Part shown: piece by piece, positions 13,240 through 26,202 of the stretch
How the letters are laid out: each line of letters starts with the position of its first letter
Position numbering within the stretch: the stretch's first letter is position 1
NCBI RefSeq assembly: GCF_964340395.1
Contig: NC_135555.1
Span: 4,445,001-4,509,000, forward strand
Reading direction: 5' to 3'
DNA: 64,000 nucleotides
From: Glandiceps talaboti
Taxonomy: Eukaryota; Hemichordata; Enteropneusta; Spengelidae
The notes under the pieces: model-generated
Told to the model about the DNA's origin: nothing
Database searches by the model: none
The model's input: only the letters and a program-made list of their open reading frames with translations
Made by a program: the position numbers and the translations under genes

Positions 13240-15132
13240 TAGTGGCCATATCATCCTCATCATCATCATCACAGTCGCCCCAACCAACACCATTGACAAA
13301 GCAATAACAACGTCATCCCAGCTAACAACAACGAAACAACAGTACCAACAATAATAAGAACACCACTTTCAAGAGAAAAGGTTTTCTTCATATTTACATG
13401 TCACATATCATGATCAAAACCAACACATTCGCAGTTAGCCATTATAACTATAGCAACGACATAAAATTAACTACAATATTTCAATGTAGATGATAAACTT
13501 TAGTATTTTTTGTTTGAATTGCTTTTTGATAAGTATTGTGTTTTGATTGAATTACTTTTTGTCAAATAATGCATGATTTTGTTTGAATTGCGATATCCAT
13601 GTTACCCATGATGGAAATCATACCAGAAGCAATGCAATGACGAGTATCTGGATAATGAGTAATACAGACACTCGTACTTGATAATACTGATTTAAAGTTG
13701 TTTATGTTTGGGACTGTAGGCTATCTGATTTACATGTAAATTTGAACCAGGACTCTTCCTTTGCTTTATTTTCTGTATGTCACGTGCCGTCTACTGTGCC
13801 CGTCCTTCGCTTTCTCTTTGTTAAATTATAGTATACGCCGAGTGGCCGCATTCAATAACATAGGACACACAGGTTGACACGAAAAATGGTAAATAAAACA
13901 AAGGGAACATTCACGTGGATCAGGTTTTTATCAGATTTGGCCTTAATAATGGAATTCTGCTTCCAGAGGATACGTTTTCATCCCCCGTCGCACTTAATTT
14001 ATCATCGTTTCTGCTCTTGATTAGGCTAGAATGAAGAACAACGTATTTTAATATATATATTAATTGTATATTGGCCAGGTGTTGATAGCAATGCGATGCC
14101 TGGATGCAAAGACGGCTGCGTGACTTGCCCTGCTATCACTCTATATAAGAATACAGAATACGAACGTTAAGCCTGGCCTGGAGTACCCGGTTTCTTTAAC
14201 AGCAATATTGAATTCAGAATGGCATTATTTTATTTCATTTTTTTATTTCGTTCTGTCTAATGTTAAATATGTATTTTTAGCATAATCATAGTCTGACTTA
14301 TTTTTTTTTTTTAAATATAAAACCCGAAATAGGTTAGATACAACCTGTAGTTTCTGTAGTCACGTACCCCACCTTGTCTTAGTGGCTGTGAATCTGATCT
14401 ATTATCCATGACTATCATTCTATAGCCTCTCGTTACCGGATAGTCATCGATTTTGCCACATCACAATAGTTCATCAACTACATAACTATACAGTTATAAG
14501 TAGTACCAGCACAACCAGAAAATTAGTTTGTGATGGCTTGTAAATTTACTGTTTGCAACCAGGTAAAGGTGAATTCTCAATCGGACGTTGCCGTCGGAAT
14601 TTGGGTGGCTTATTTTTCCATGTCTGTTGTTTTTGAAGAATTTGTATTGTGTTCGATTGCTTACTGTGGGCCTACATGTTGAAATGCGTTGACAAGTTAA
14701 CAATAATTTTAACGCCATAGTTAGCTTCATAGGCAATTGCCTGCTATTTTTAAACCAGTGTCGTTTTTCTTATTTTCCTATTGGTTTCTAGGTGCTTGGG
14801 TTATATTTGAAATTATTCGTTTCACTTTTACTTTGTTGTGTCGATGTCAAACGTAAAACTGCTGACAGAATTGGCGTGACTCCCACTTTTTCAATAAAGT
14901 TTAACTCGAGAGTGTTAACTTTTATTTACCTGTGTAGTGTGGTTTGTTTTAAGAATTGTATTGTGTATTTTTTCATCGCTTCATTAAAAATGGATGTGAT
15001 TTTAATGATTTCGTACCGTATACCGGTAAAAACATTCTTTACCCAAGTGAAACAGCGAACTATATTTCGCTATGCATGCTGGGTACATGCGTTGGAGAGC
15101 GCATGTGCAAAGTAATGTAATTGTTCAAAAAG
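13240..15132. other. Intergenic region between MYND gene and GCSH
   Basis: AT-rich, with loosely repeated TTGTTTGAATTGC-type phrases around 13508-13595 and a T run near 14301. No gene is supported. The last few hundred bases should contain the GCSH promoter and 5' UTR. Confidence 0.5.
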
Positions 15133-18100
15133 ATGGCGAGTGTCGTACGACTTGGTTTTCAGCGTGCAGCTTGTTTTAGTAGCAGGTGCCTTATAACAAG
15201 ACAGACGAATTTGCGTTCATTACCACAGCTTGCTAAATACTGTGACGTCGCATTCAAGGCACCTGCAGGTAAGAACTTTTTTTATGATAAATATATTCTC
15301 CCGGATGGTGCCTGTGTGACTATTAAAGTTCCTCGATGGTTTCAACTTTGTGACCATTTGCAACTTTAGTTCAAGCGAAATGTTGCCCGGTGAATGCTAA
15401 CATTATATTCATGTTCTGAGAAGTTAGCGTTGATCTTTCCGATTTTTAATATCAAAATTCAGACATGCGTGTTTCGTTTCGTCTGATTTATATTTTGTGA
15501 AATTGTGTCAGTACGTACATCGTAAGACTCACACACAGCTGGTTCGTTCAAGGTCAGTAAGTTCAGAGGGCGGAGTCACAAGATTATGTCGGTAGCTATT
15601 TTATGTTTTATTTACATTGCAGTACAGTTCCTAATTTGCGCAAATACCACTATCATTATAGTACAGGTGTTCCAAAGTTTTGATAGAACACATAAAAATT
15701 ACATACCTATAGTATTGGATCACAGGAATGGCTTTTCAAAGGGGAAGTAAGTTTCTTACATTGAACCGACCTTGAATTTGCTATAAAATTACTGTAACTA
15801 TGTAACTGATGAAATTGCAAGTTCCGTTTATATCTCAGCTGTTCGCATTTTTTAATTTTATCCATGAAAATGTCTGACTATAGAATGGTACATTATGTAT
15901 TTGGGAATAGGATACAATCACGGATAGTCACATTGTGAGAGTTATAAACTATTCAAATTATCTTGAAGTGTTTTGTATGTCTCTATTTCCCTCCCCCACC
16001 ACCACCCACAATAAAAAAAATCCACTTTCGTAAACATTGGCATGTCAAAAACAGAAAAATATTGCTGCTTCAAGTACCTGTGAAGTAGATGCTTGCATTA
16101 TGTGTGGCATAGTTACCCATTCCTTGACATCTGTAAACCAAATAAATTGAAATGTAGCGTACATTCCCCTGATTGAAATGATAAGAAATGTCCTGTAGTA
16201 AAGTATATATTTGCAGGGCTGAGGCTACAGGAAGTCAGGTTTATGAGTATTAGCATACAATACATAACAAGAAGGAAATGTTAATTATATCATGTCCATA
16301 GACAATGGACAATATGCTTGAATTTTGAATGGATAATTTACATAATAATTACTTTACTGGTTAACAGGTTAATGACATCCACATGACCACTATTTATTTT
16401 GTATACTTGCTTGTATTATCACTATTATGAGCAGTGAGTGTGTACTTAACTTCATGCGAAACAAGACATGACATTCACAAGCCATTAGTGGTCCAAGTGC
16501 AACAAACCCGTGGGCTTGCCTGGCGAAAACAGGTGTCATAAAAGTTGTTTGCATCTCTAAAGCTGTTTGTAGCGTTACTTATAATAGCCTAATAAATTGA
16601 TAACAACTGATATAAGACGGAGATAAGGTTTGCCTCAATTGCAGTCCATGCAGACAGCGGAATAGAGGTTTTACAGCTGTTTACTTGTGTTATGTAAGAG
16701 CCCATCATCACATGTGTAAATATTGGTACTCTTTGATAACAAGTCAACTTGCTTGGCTAATGGCTTGTCCCAGTAATGATGATCCTTATTTCCACATCAA
16801 CATATTTTAATTTTGAACAGTGAACACAGTTATATGATTTTAAAGGTGCTCTTTTGGAGCACTTATGTAACATATATATTTTCCCATGTTTTGTTTTAAG
16901 TTATTTGTTAAAAATAGTTGCCTTCTGCTCATCGGCAGTGTATTCATATTAATTGATAAAAGATTGAACCACCCCTTCCCTCCCCCAGATGACAAAGTAG
17001 AATTTCAAATTCAAATTGAAATTATCATTACTTCTCTCATACTACAACTGAATAAATGTTGAAAACAGAAAATAGTAGTTGTTTTTATTTATTTTTATTT
17101 GCTGTGTTTTCACTAATTATTTATTTTTTACATCATTGCAAAGAAATTAAAATCTATTGATAAGAAACTGAGGAAAATACCCAACAATAATTCTCCAGAA
17201 GTATTTACATGGTATACTAATAGGAGGAGCCTATATCCTAAATCAATTAATCTACATAGATGTTTGCTGCTATCACTGTCCAGTATCTCTAAATTAATTT
17301 ACATGAGAAAAATGTTAATGTATTTTGAAAGATATCAGAGAAAATGGGCTTTCAGTTGATGATAACAAATGAATTTGGGTGTTATATTATTACAGACAGA
17401 AGATACACTGAAAAACATGAATGGGTGAAATTGGATGGTGACATTGGTACTGTAGGAATTACAAGCTATGCACAGGTAGGTTGTGATAAGGTGTTCACTG
17501 TTCAGAATGATTATCAGCATAGAGCAATAATAGTTGGTAAGTAATAGGGGATATAAAATCTGACTTCCCAACAAACCAGGACATTATGTATTAGAAATAT
17601 TAAAATTTAATAAAGGAGGAAAAGTGTGTATTTAGGTATTCAAGTCACAGTTGTATTTTGTTGTAAACTTACAATGCAGCTGGAGTCCATGAGAATGGAC
17701 TGTAATGTGAACTGTGTATATTTAATGTGTAAATACAGCTGTTTGTACTGTGATGACCCTTTTGACCTTAAATGTGACAGCCTACATAACTTCCCATGTT
17801 GCTCAATGAGGAGCATTTAATGTTCAGACACTTACACAAGCATATGTCACTCTTCAAAGTGTCAGTCCTTGTTTAATATTGGTGGAGTTTTCACCAACCC
17901 CAGTATTATGTGTTACAGATAACCACTAAATTTTTTTTTTGTAAATTGTTTTAAAGATGTCAATTTCAATGCCATAATTCTGTCTGTATGGCTATAACCA
18001 CAGTAAAAATGTTGATTCAAGGAAAAAGTCAAATATAATAACAAGTTTTCTGTAACAGAGTGTACAAAGGAGCCCATTCCATAGTGTTTAGTAACCACAA

Positions 18101-19630
18101 AAATGTATTGATCATGTCTGACCAACACGTGCTGACATTTTAGGGGAGCAGTATTTCTGTAATCTGCAGAAATAAAGAGATGGAGTCAGTAGATCAAGAT
18201 ATGTTTGAATAAAGCAAAATTAATGTAATCTCCCAATAGTCAATATTTGTGCACAACTAACCATTGTGATTGGAAAGACTAATATAAACAATCCAATCCA
18301 CATGGATTCTAGGCTACATAAAGAAGTCAAATAGTTAGTGTTCATTTGTCACAAGGGGGTGGGGGGTTAGTGAGAACGGCATTTAGAATTGTAGTGTACT
18401 CGCATATAAGAGTTTAGTCTGTGTGAGTACTAGCACTCAGAAGCTCAAAAGGAGTGAAATTTGAGCATGTACATATACATAGAGCTCTTAATCTTATCTT
18501 ATCTTTTGACTTTTGTGTTCAGACTTCAGAATTTTGATTCACCACTACTGTTTACTTTTGTTGAAGTGTATCTTTTGATATGTTGATTGTCAAAACGTGT
18601 CTGGTATATGTTTTACACATTATCTGGTGTACTGCAACATGTGCACTAGCTAATAATTAGCATGATAATATCAGGTAGGTCTGCAATGACAATAAAAACT
18701 GGACCAAGCCCACATAATAACAATTCATAAAATTCATGAATGAAGTGCTACTGACAGCAATTTCTTGGGACCATCAAATTTGATGTTCTCCTATCTCTTA
18801 CTATGTGGTGACTCATATGAAAACCTAATTTTTATCAACTATGTTGGCCGACAGCAGTAAAACTTGTCTGTCATTATGGGGGCACACTGCATGGATATAG
18901 TAAATGTTCATGTGTATAAATTCACATTATTCTCAAAGTACAATAGAGGTATTGTCATACATGATACAATTTAAATAGTGACAATACTGGCTAACTTTGG
19001 AACAGTGAACTGATGTTATGATATTAGTTATGGTTATAGAATGTTTATATCATATTTCTTTCTATAGGATTCCCTAGGAGAAGTAGTTTATGTTGGCTTA
19101 CCAGATATAGGATCAGCATTTGATGTAGATGGTGAGTATATATGTATATTTTGTGTGAACTTTGGTATAAAGTTCAATGAACAAAATAATAGGGGCACTG
19201 AGTCAAATTTTGATTCTGGACACATTGTTGTTGAACATAGTATTGCATGTCAGACCTGTTCAGCAGAATTGAAATGATTCCAAAATTAATACTCATTCTA
19301 CCAGGGTGGGTGATGGAGTGGGGGTGGTATTTGTACACAATAAAGTACAAGTTGGGAAAAATAGGACTAGACTGCAGTCAATCGTAAGTGGGTAAAGTGT
19401 TGTAATTTTTAGGACAGGGTGGACATTCATTTTGTTGCAATACACTAGTCTCATGACTTTGACTGTGAATTTCAGTCCCAAAGGACGTAGTTTTCATGTA
19501 GTGTTAGTATATTGTAAATTATGGATCAAAATGTGTGTACATATGTGCATGTACACGAATAACCTACTTGTGAATACTTGTCCATGTCTGTGTATGCATA
19601 TCTGTCAGTCTGTCTGTCTATCTGTCTGTA

Positions 19631-19667
<37 letters not shown>

Positions 19668-22600
19668 GACTATTAATTACCTGTGGACTAGAGTAAAATT
19701 TGATCTCAAACCAGACCAGGATGTACATGTATTATTTACTGATATCTGCTGCTTTGTACATTTATCAGATTGATAGAACATTTTTGTGTTTATTCCTCTT
19801 TCAAAGTTGTATTTGTTCTAATGCTAAATTTGGTGCACTTCAACAGATGAATTTGGTACTGTTGAGAGTGTAAAAGCTGCAAGTGAACTTTATTGTCCAG
19901 TGGCAGGTGAAGTCGTAGAAGTCAATTCTGCTTTGGAAGATGAACCAAGTCTTATTAATAATTCCCCATATGATGATGGTAAGTGTGAACCAAGTCTTAG
20001 TAATAATTACCCATATGATGGTGGTAAGTATGAACCAAGTCTTAGTAATAATTATCCATATGATGGTGGTAAGTATGAACCAGGTCTTAGTAATAATTCC
20101 CCATATGATGGTGGTAAGTATGAACCAAGTCTTAGTAATAATTCCCCATATGATGATGATGATAAGTATGAACCAAGTCTTAGTAATAATTCCCCATATG
20201 ATGATGGTAAGTATGAACCAAGTCTTAGTAATAATTACCCATATGATGATGGTAAGTATGAACCAAGTCTTAGTAATAATTCCCCATATGATGATGGTAA
20301 GTATGAACCAAGTCTTAGTAATAATTCCCCATATGATGATGGTAAGTATGAACCAAGTCTTAGTAATAATTCCCCATATGATGATGGTAAGTATGAACCA
20401 AGTCTTAGTAATAATTCCCCATATGATGATGGTAAGTATGAACCAAGTCTTAGTAATAATTACCCATATGATGATGGTAAGTATGAACCAAGTCTTAGTA
20501 ATAATTACCCATATGATGATGGTAAGTGTGAACCAAGTCTTAGTAATAATTATCCATATGATGATGGTAAGTGTGAACCAAGTCTTAGTAATAATTCCCC
20601 ATATGATGATGGTAAGTATGAACCAAGTCTTAGTAATAATTCCCCATATGATGATGGTAAGTATGAACCAAGTCTTAGTAATAATTCCCCATATGATGAT
20701 GGTAAGTGTGAACCAAGTCTTAGTAATAATTCCCCATATGATGATGGTAAGTATGAACCAAGTCTTAGTAATAATTCCCCATATGATGATGATGATAAGT
20801 GTGAACCAAGTCTTAGTAATAATTCCCCATATGATGATGATGATAAGTATGAACCAAGTCTTAGTAATAATTCCCCATATGATGATGGTAAGTGTGAACC
20901 AAGTCTTAGTAATAATTCCCCATATGATGATGGTAAGTATGAACCAAGTCTTAGTAATAATTCCCCATATGATGATGATGATAAGTATGAACCAAGTCTT
21001 AGTAATAATTCCCCATATGATGATGATGATAAGTATGAACCAAGTCTTAGTAATAATTCCCCATATGATGATGATGATAAGTATGAACCAAGTCTTAGTA
21101 ATAATTCCCCATATGATGATGATGATAAGTATGAACCAAGTCTTAGTAATAATTCCCCATATGATGATGATGATAAGTATGAACCAAGTCTTAGTAATAA
21201 TTCCCCATATGATGATGATAAGTATGAACCAAGTCTTAGTAATAATTATCCATATGATGATGATAAGTATGAACCAAGTCTTAGTAATAATTCCCCATAT
21301 GATGATGGTAAGTGTGAACCAAGTCTTAGTAATAATTCCCCATATGATGATGATGATAAGTATGAACCAAGTCTTAGTAATAATTCCCCATATGATGATG
21401 GTAAGTATGAACCAAGTCTTAGTAATAATTCCCCATATGATGATGATAAGTATGAACCAAGTCTTAGTAATAATTATCCATATGATGATGATAAGTATGA
21501 ACCAAGTCTTAGTAATAATTCCCCATATGATGATGATAAGTATGAACCAAGTCTTAGTAATAATTCCCCATATGATGATGGTAAGTATGAACCAAGTCTT
21601 AGTAATAATTATCCATATGATGATGATAAGTATGAACCAAGTCTTAGTAATAATTCCCCATATGATGATGATAAGTATGAACCAAGTCTTAGTAATAATT
21701 CCCCATATGATGATGATGATAAGTATGAACCAAGTCTTAGTAATAATTCCCCATATGATGATGATAAGTATGAACCAAGTCTTAGTAATAATTATCCATA
21801 TGATGATGATGATAAGTATGAACCAAGTCTTAGTAATAATTCCCCATATGATGGTGGTAAGTATGAACCAGGTCTTAGTAATAATTCCCCATATGATGAT
21901 GATAAGTATGAACCAAGTCTTAGTAATAATTCCCCATATGATGATGGTAAGTATGAACCAAGTCTTAGTAATAATTCCCCATATGATGATGATGATAAGT
22001 ATGAACCAAGTCTTAGTAATAATTCCCCATATGATGATGATGATAAGTATGAACCAAGTCTTAGTAATAATTACCCATATGATGATGATGATAAGTATGA
22101 ACCAAGTCTTAGTAATAATTCCCCATATGATGATGGTAAGTGTGAACCAAGTCTTAGTAATAATTATCCATATGATGATGATAAGTATGAACCAAGTCTT
22201 AGTAATAATTCCCCATATGATGATGGTAAGTGTGAACCAAGTCTTAGTAATAATTCCCCATATGATGATGATGATAAGTATGAACCAAGTCTTAGTAATA
22301 ATTCCCCATATGATGATGGTAAGTATGAACCAAGTCTTAGTAATAATTATCCATATGATGATGGTAAGTATGAACCAGGTCTAATTAATAATTCCCCATA
22401 TGATGGTGGTAAGTATGAACCAGGTCTTAGTAATAATTCTCCATATGATGATGGTAAGTATGAACCAAGTCTTAGTAATAATTCCCCATATGATGGTGGT
22501 AAGTATGAACCAGGTCTTATTAATAATTCCCCATATGATGATGGTAAGTGTGAACCAAGTCTTAGTAATAATTCCCCATATGATGATGATGATAAGTATG

Positions 22601-23258
22601 AACCAAGTCTTAGTAATAATTCCCCATATGATGATGGTAAGTATGAACCAAGTCTTAGTAATAATTCCCCATATGATGATGATGATAAGTATGAACCAAG
22701 TCTTAGTAATAATTCCCCATATGATGATGATGATAAGTATGAACCAAGTCTTAGTAATAATTCTCCATATGATGATGGTAAGTATGAACCAGGTCTAATT
22801 AATAATTCCCCATATGATGATGGTAAGTATGAACCAGGTCTTAGTAATAATATTCCATATGTAGTCTTATTAATAATTTTCCATAGTGTGATGGTAATTA
22901 TACAGCCAGCCTGCATACAGTACATACTCTGCAATACTACCGGTATTTGACTTTAAAAAAGTAGAAATGTCGCTCCTGTACTCCCAAAACTTCGCTTTCC
23001 ATAACTCACAAGCTCCCAAAAATATCCAGATTTCATATTGGGAGTGAATCAAAAGGGCTTTTTAAAAAGGCAACAAAACTGTTGTGGCCTACTGTTTTTG
23101 ATAAAATTTACTAGTTACACAGTAATATTATAAAATACACAAACTTCATTTTCTTTTCCACAGGCTGGGTAATGAAACTTAAACTAGATGCACCAGAACA
23201 ATTAAAAGATCTTAAAGATGCTGAAGAATATAAGAAGTTTGTAGAAGATGCTCTGTAA
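15133..23258 (+). CDS. GCSH: Glycine cleavage system H protein, mitochondrial
   Basis: H protein carries the lipoyl aminomethyl arm between the P, T and L proteins of mitochondrial glycine cleavage. Five coding exons: 15133-15268, 17396-17475, 19068-19131, 19847-19978 and 23164-23258, 507 nt for 168 residues. All junctions are GT-AG and keep frame. Residues 1-45 are Arg-rich with no acidic residues before about 37, as in a mitochondrial presequence. The mature part starts [11 protein letters not shown]. The lipoyl lysine is in TVESVKAAS (about K103). The C-terminal half ends [14 protein letters not shown], matching the family's YEDGW. The ATG at 15133 follows AAAAAG. Intron 4 (19979-23163) begins with a 2.9-kb tandem array made of the exon-4 end plus donor, so many alternative in-frame donors exist. 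Canonical length is obtained only with the first donor. AATAAA follows at 23453. Confidence 0.96.
15269..19846. other. GCSH introns 1-3
   Basis: Intron 1 is 15269-17395, intron 2 is 17476-19067 and intron 3 is 19132-19846. They are AT-rich with no nested gene seen. Intron 2 contains CATGGATTCTAGGCTAC at about 18300, matching one end of the inverted-repeat element at 38972. Intron 3 contains a (TGTC)n tract. Confidence 0.7.
19602..19669. repeat. (TGTC)n microsatellite
   Basis: CTGT tetranucleotide array with a few substitutions in GCSH intron 3. Confidence 0.95.
19942..22858 (+). repeat. Minisatellite of about 63 units spanning the GCSH exon-4 donor site
   Basis: Units of 45 or 48 bp, head to tail. 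Each consists of the last 36-37 bases of exon 4 (coding EPSL-NNSPYDD) followed by the donor GTAAGT and TAT/TGT. Unit 1 is the real exon end (19942-19978) with its authentic GTAAGT. Units differ mainly by SPY/YPY codons, TAT/TGT, and an extra or changed GAT triplet. By hand count about 35 units keep GGTAAG and about 28 have GATAAG, which lacks the GT. All units are multiples of three, so one frame stays open for about 1,000 codons, ending at TGA 22948. Copies after about 22800 are decayed. Confidence 0.97.
19979..19984 (+). promoter_or_regulatory. Authentic GCSH exon-4 5' splice site
   Basis: GATGATG|GTAAGT: the first copy of the repeated donor. Its use gives the family-length protein when joined to the acceptor TTTTCCACAG at 23163. 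Confidence 0.85.
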
Positions 23259-23452
23259 CTTGAAAGGGACCAGTCCAACCAGCCACATGGAAACATGCTG
23301 AACACTGTTGTTGTAATTAATGTAGTGTAACACTTGGCCCAAATATTACTGGGGCATTTCCTGAACACAGAGACAACGTACAAGTTTTCTTAATGTGTCA
23401 ATTTTCCTTATAATGAAACTATGGGAATATTTTAGTAAGGTATAGTATATTC

Positions 23453-23458
23453 AATAAA
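23453..23458 (+). promoter_or_regulatory. GCSH polyadenylation signal
   Basis: AATAAA, 195 bases after the GCSH stop; the first canonical hexamer in the 3' region. Confidence 0.6.
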
Positions 23459-24044
23459 ATGCATTTGATAATTTGGTAAAACAAGGGATTTGGTACAATT
23501 TGCCGTAAAGAGGTGGACTATGCTGATACATGTGGTTTCAAGCAGGAATTCTACTTTCCATAATTTGTGTTGTAATTAACAGTACAAGGTCATCTCGAAT
23601 CATCAGTTTCACATAACAGCTATGACAGTAAAGAACAGAATGTTATCTCCCTTCTATGAATGGTCACAATTGTAACTGAATATTTAGTTTCATATATGAT
23701 AGCACTGTAAAGCACAGTATGTTATCTCCCTTCCATAATATTTTTTATAATTTATGGTACATGGATAATCAAATATTCAGTTTCATCTGTGAAAGTAAAA
23801 AAAGATCTGTTTACAACTGTTTGCCGGGCAGTTATGATGTGATGGTTGTGACAACACAGAGCAGTTGATTTTGATGATGTGATGTATTTTGTATTGCAGG
23901 GTGGTTTGCCAGACTTTGCCATTTGTACAAATATAGAAGTAACCTGTCTTACAGTTTTATCTTACTTTTTGGGTGGGAAATAAATAAGATATTTTCTTGA
24001 TAACAAGATCACTTCTTTTGTATTATAACAGCAGTGATATTAAT

Positions 24045-24148
24045 CTGTAAGGTAAGCCATGACGGGGAGCCCTCACACATCGTTCAACCTGTTTCAAAGC
24101 AGCAGGCCAATGAGGGCAGTGTGACATGACATATCTTACAGTCTACAG
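24045..24148. repeat. Short dispersed MITE-like repeat, copy 1
   Basis: About 104 bp beginning CTGTAAGGTAAGCCATGA and ending with its imperfect complement (ATATCTTACAG). The middle (CACACATCGTTCAACC, then CCAATGAGGGCAG) matches a second copy at 58765-58876 inside another gene's intron. Confidence 0.7.
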
Positions 24149-25685
24149 ATTGTAATTTGGGATGGAAACATTAGAATATTTGATGATTGGCTTATCAACA
24201 TTAAATGAATCAATAACAATAGAAAGGTATGGTAACATTTTAAAATAAGTTTTTTTTGATCACTGTATCAGACTAACCCTTTTCTTTCACACAAACAATA
24301 AAGAAAATGTAGAACAAAGACATTTAATTTTTATGAGATACAAGGCTGGAATGATTGACACGGCTGTACGACAAATGTTTGGTGCTACTGTATAATCAAT
24401 GTAGATGTCATTTTTTGGTACATTTGTAGATGTCAGTACAACAAAGCAAGACTGTTTTCAACTATTTTTGTCTATTTTCTCTGTCTCTCTGGTGTCTTTA
24501 TTCTCTCTCAGCCATGGTCTATTTTCTCTGTCACTCGTGTCATTTTCCCCCCTCGGCCATGAATTTGATAAAAAACAGACAGTTGTTGAATACATTGTAT
24601 TACAAACATGCTGGGGAGTAGCCCATTTACATCGCGATCTGTGATATTGCTTCACCATCTCACTAACCCCTTGTAATGCTCTCGACAATAACCAATTAAT
24701 TTAGCCATGCAGTTATCAGCATGCCTGTTTGTTGATATATACATAATTACTACTATATGTCAATTATGTTGCCCTTGTGCTCATTTTAGTGAGGGTACAT
24801 TTACATATTGACTTTATTTGGATACAGTCAAATAGACTGGCATACATTATCACTCCCCATTGTGACCAATCAGTTTTAGTGTTTTTTGTCAAACCACTTT
24901 ATTTGGTTGCCGTTGATAGCATTACAAGCGGTTGGTGAAACTGCAAAGCAAAATCACACATCCCGATGTAAACGGGGTATGTGAGGAGTGCCCTGGCAGG
25001 TACATAAAGCATGACTTTAAATAGAACTTGCCAGTGAATGTATTTATCACATTCTCTTGTGATATTGGTATGAGCAGTCATGGTCCTATCACATGTAAGA
25101 AATTGATAAAATGATCACTTGGCTTAAAAACAGTGAAGTCTGTGGAAGTATTTCCATTCCCATTTGGGTTATATCTATTGTAAGATGTTTATTTAGATAT
25201 GTTACCAAATACATATGTACACATGATCTCCCTTTGACTGTCACACTTGTGGGTATCAACTGATTTTCAATAGTCCTCCGAGAGAGTTTGAGGGTTTAGT
25301 CATACATGTATAGACCCATCAGGGAACTTTTGTTTCTATCACATTTGTAACTACTGAAACAAACAACTGTTAAGTGATACCGATAATACATCATGTGTTT
25401 GCCATGATGAATGGCTTGTGTTATGTATGGAGTTGAGAGGAAATTGACTTGAGATCTCCCTATTTGTACTTACAAATTTGACCGTGAATCTCGAGAGATA
25501 AGACCAAGATGAACAGCGCCATCGTCTATCACAAGGATTGCCTATTGACAGGATTCATAGTACAGCTAGAAGAGTACATGACAGAATAAATGATCAAATA
25601 TTTACTCACACAAATTATACAAAAGGGTGGTTTTTGGAATAATTGAACTGTAACTGTAGTGTTATAGGCATGACAAAGTTCTGGC

Positions 25686-25720
<35 letters not shown>

Positions 25721-26150
25721 ATATAACAACTGATCATGAACTATGTCAGCAAACTCAGCTTGCTGGGGATAGTACTTTTTGTGTGAAATCGGAAGTCAAG
25801 GCAAAGTATTTGGTCTAGTGATATGAAACTTGGGTTAGAAGTATATCACACCATTGGAGAAAATTCATTTGTCAAGTAGAAAATGTAACAAAGAAGCATA
25901 AATTTTTGTGTATATTTCAATGTGAAAAAATAGGTTGATATTGCAATCACTAGCAGTATCTTTTAATAGACATGAAGGCATAACTCGGGAGAGGTGCATT
26001 GTCTGTGACGTTAGAAATATATACTCCTTTGGTCAAAGTGGCAGTTGCATTATTTAACCACATGTACTGTACAGAGATATACAGAAGTACGTACAGACAA
26101 AGAATGCTGTTCTAAAAATGTACATTTTCATGTACCCTCACCAACCAACC

Positions 26151-26202
26151 ATCCATCCATCCATCCATCCATCCATCCAACACACACACACACACACACA
26201 CA
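26151..26202. repeat. (CCAT)n followed by (AC)n
   Basis: Adjacent tetranucleotide and dinucleotide repeats in intergenic DNA. Confidence 0.95.

Noticed and set aside
13054-13299. Poly-His and poly-Pro ORFs
   Set aside because: Translations of the GGT repeat.
19940-22384. Second long open frame (about 800 codons, MNQVLVII repeats) across the GCSH array
   Set aside because: It is the shifted frame of the same 45/48-bp repeat; openness follows from unit length. Splice phase and family match fix the other frame.
19942-22858. CRISPR-like array
   Set aside because: Units are contiguous with no unique spacers, lie in a eukaryotic gene, and derive from its exon/donor.
22347-22934. Minus-strand 195-codon ORF
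   Set aside because: Antisense reading of the GCSH repeat array.
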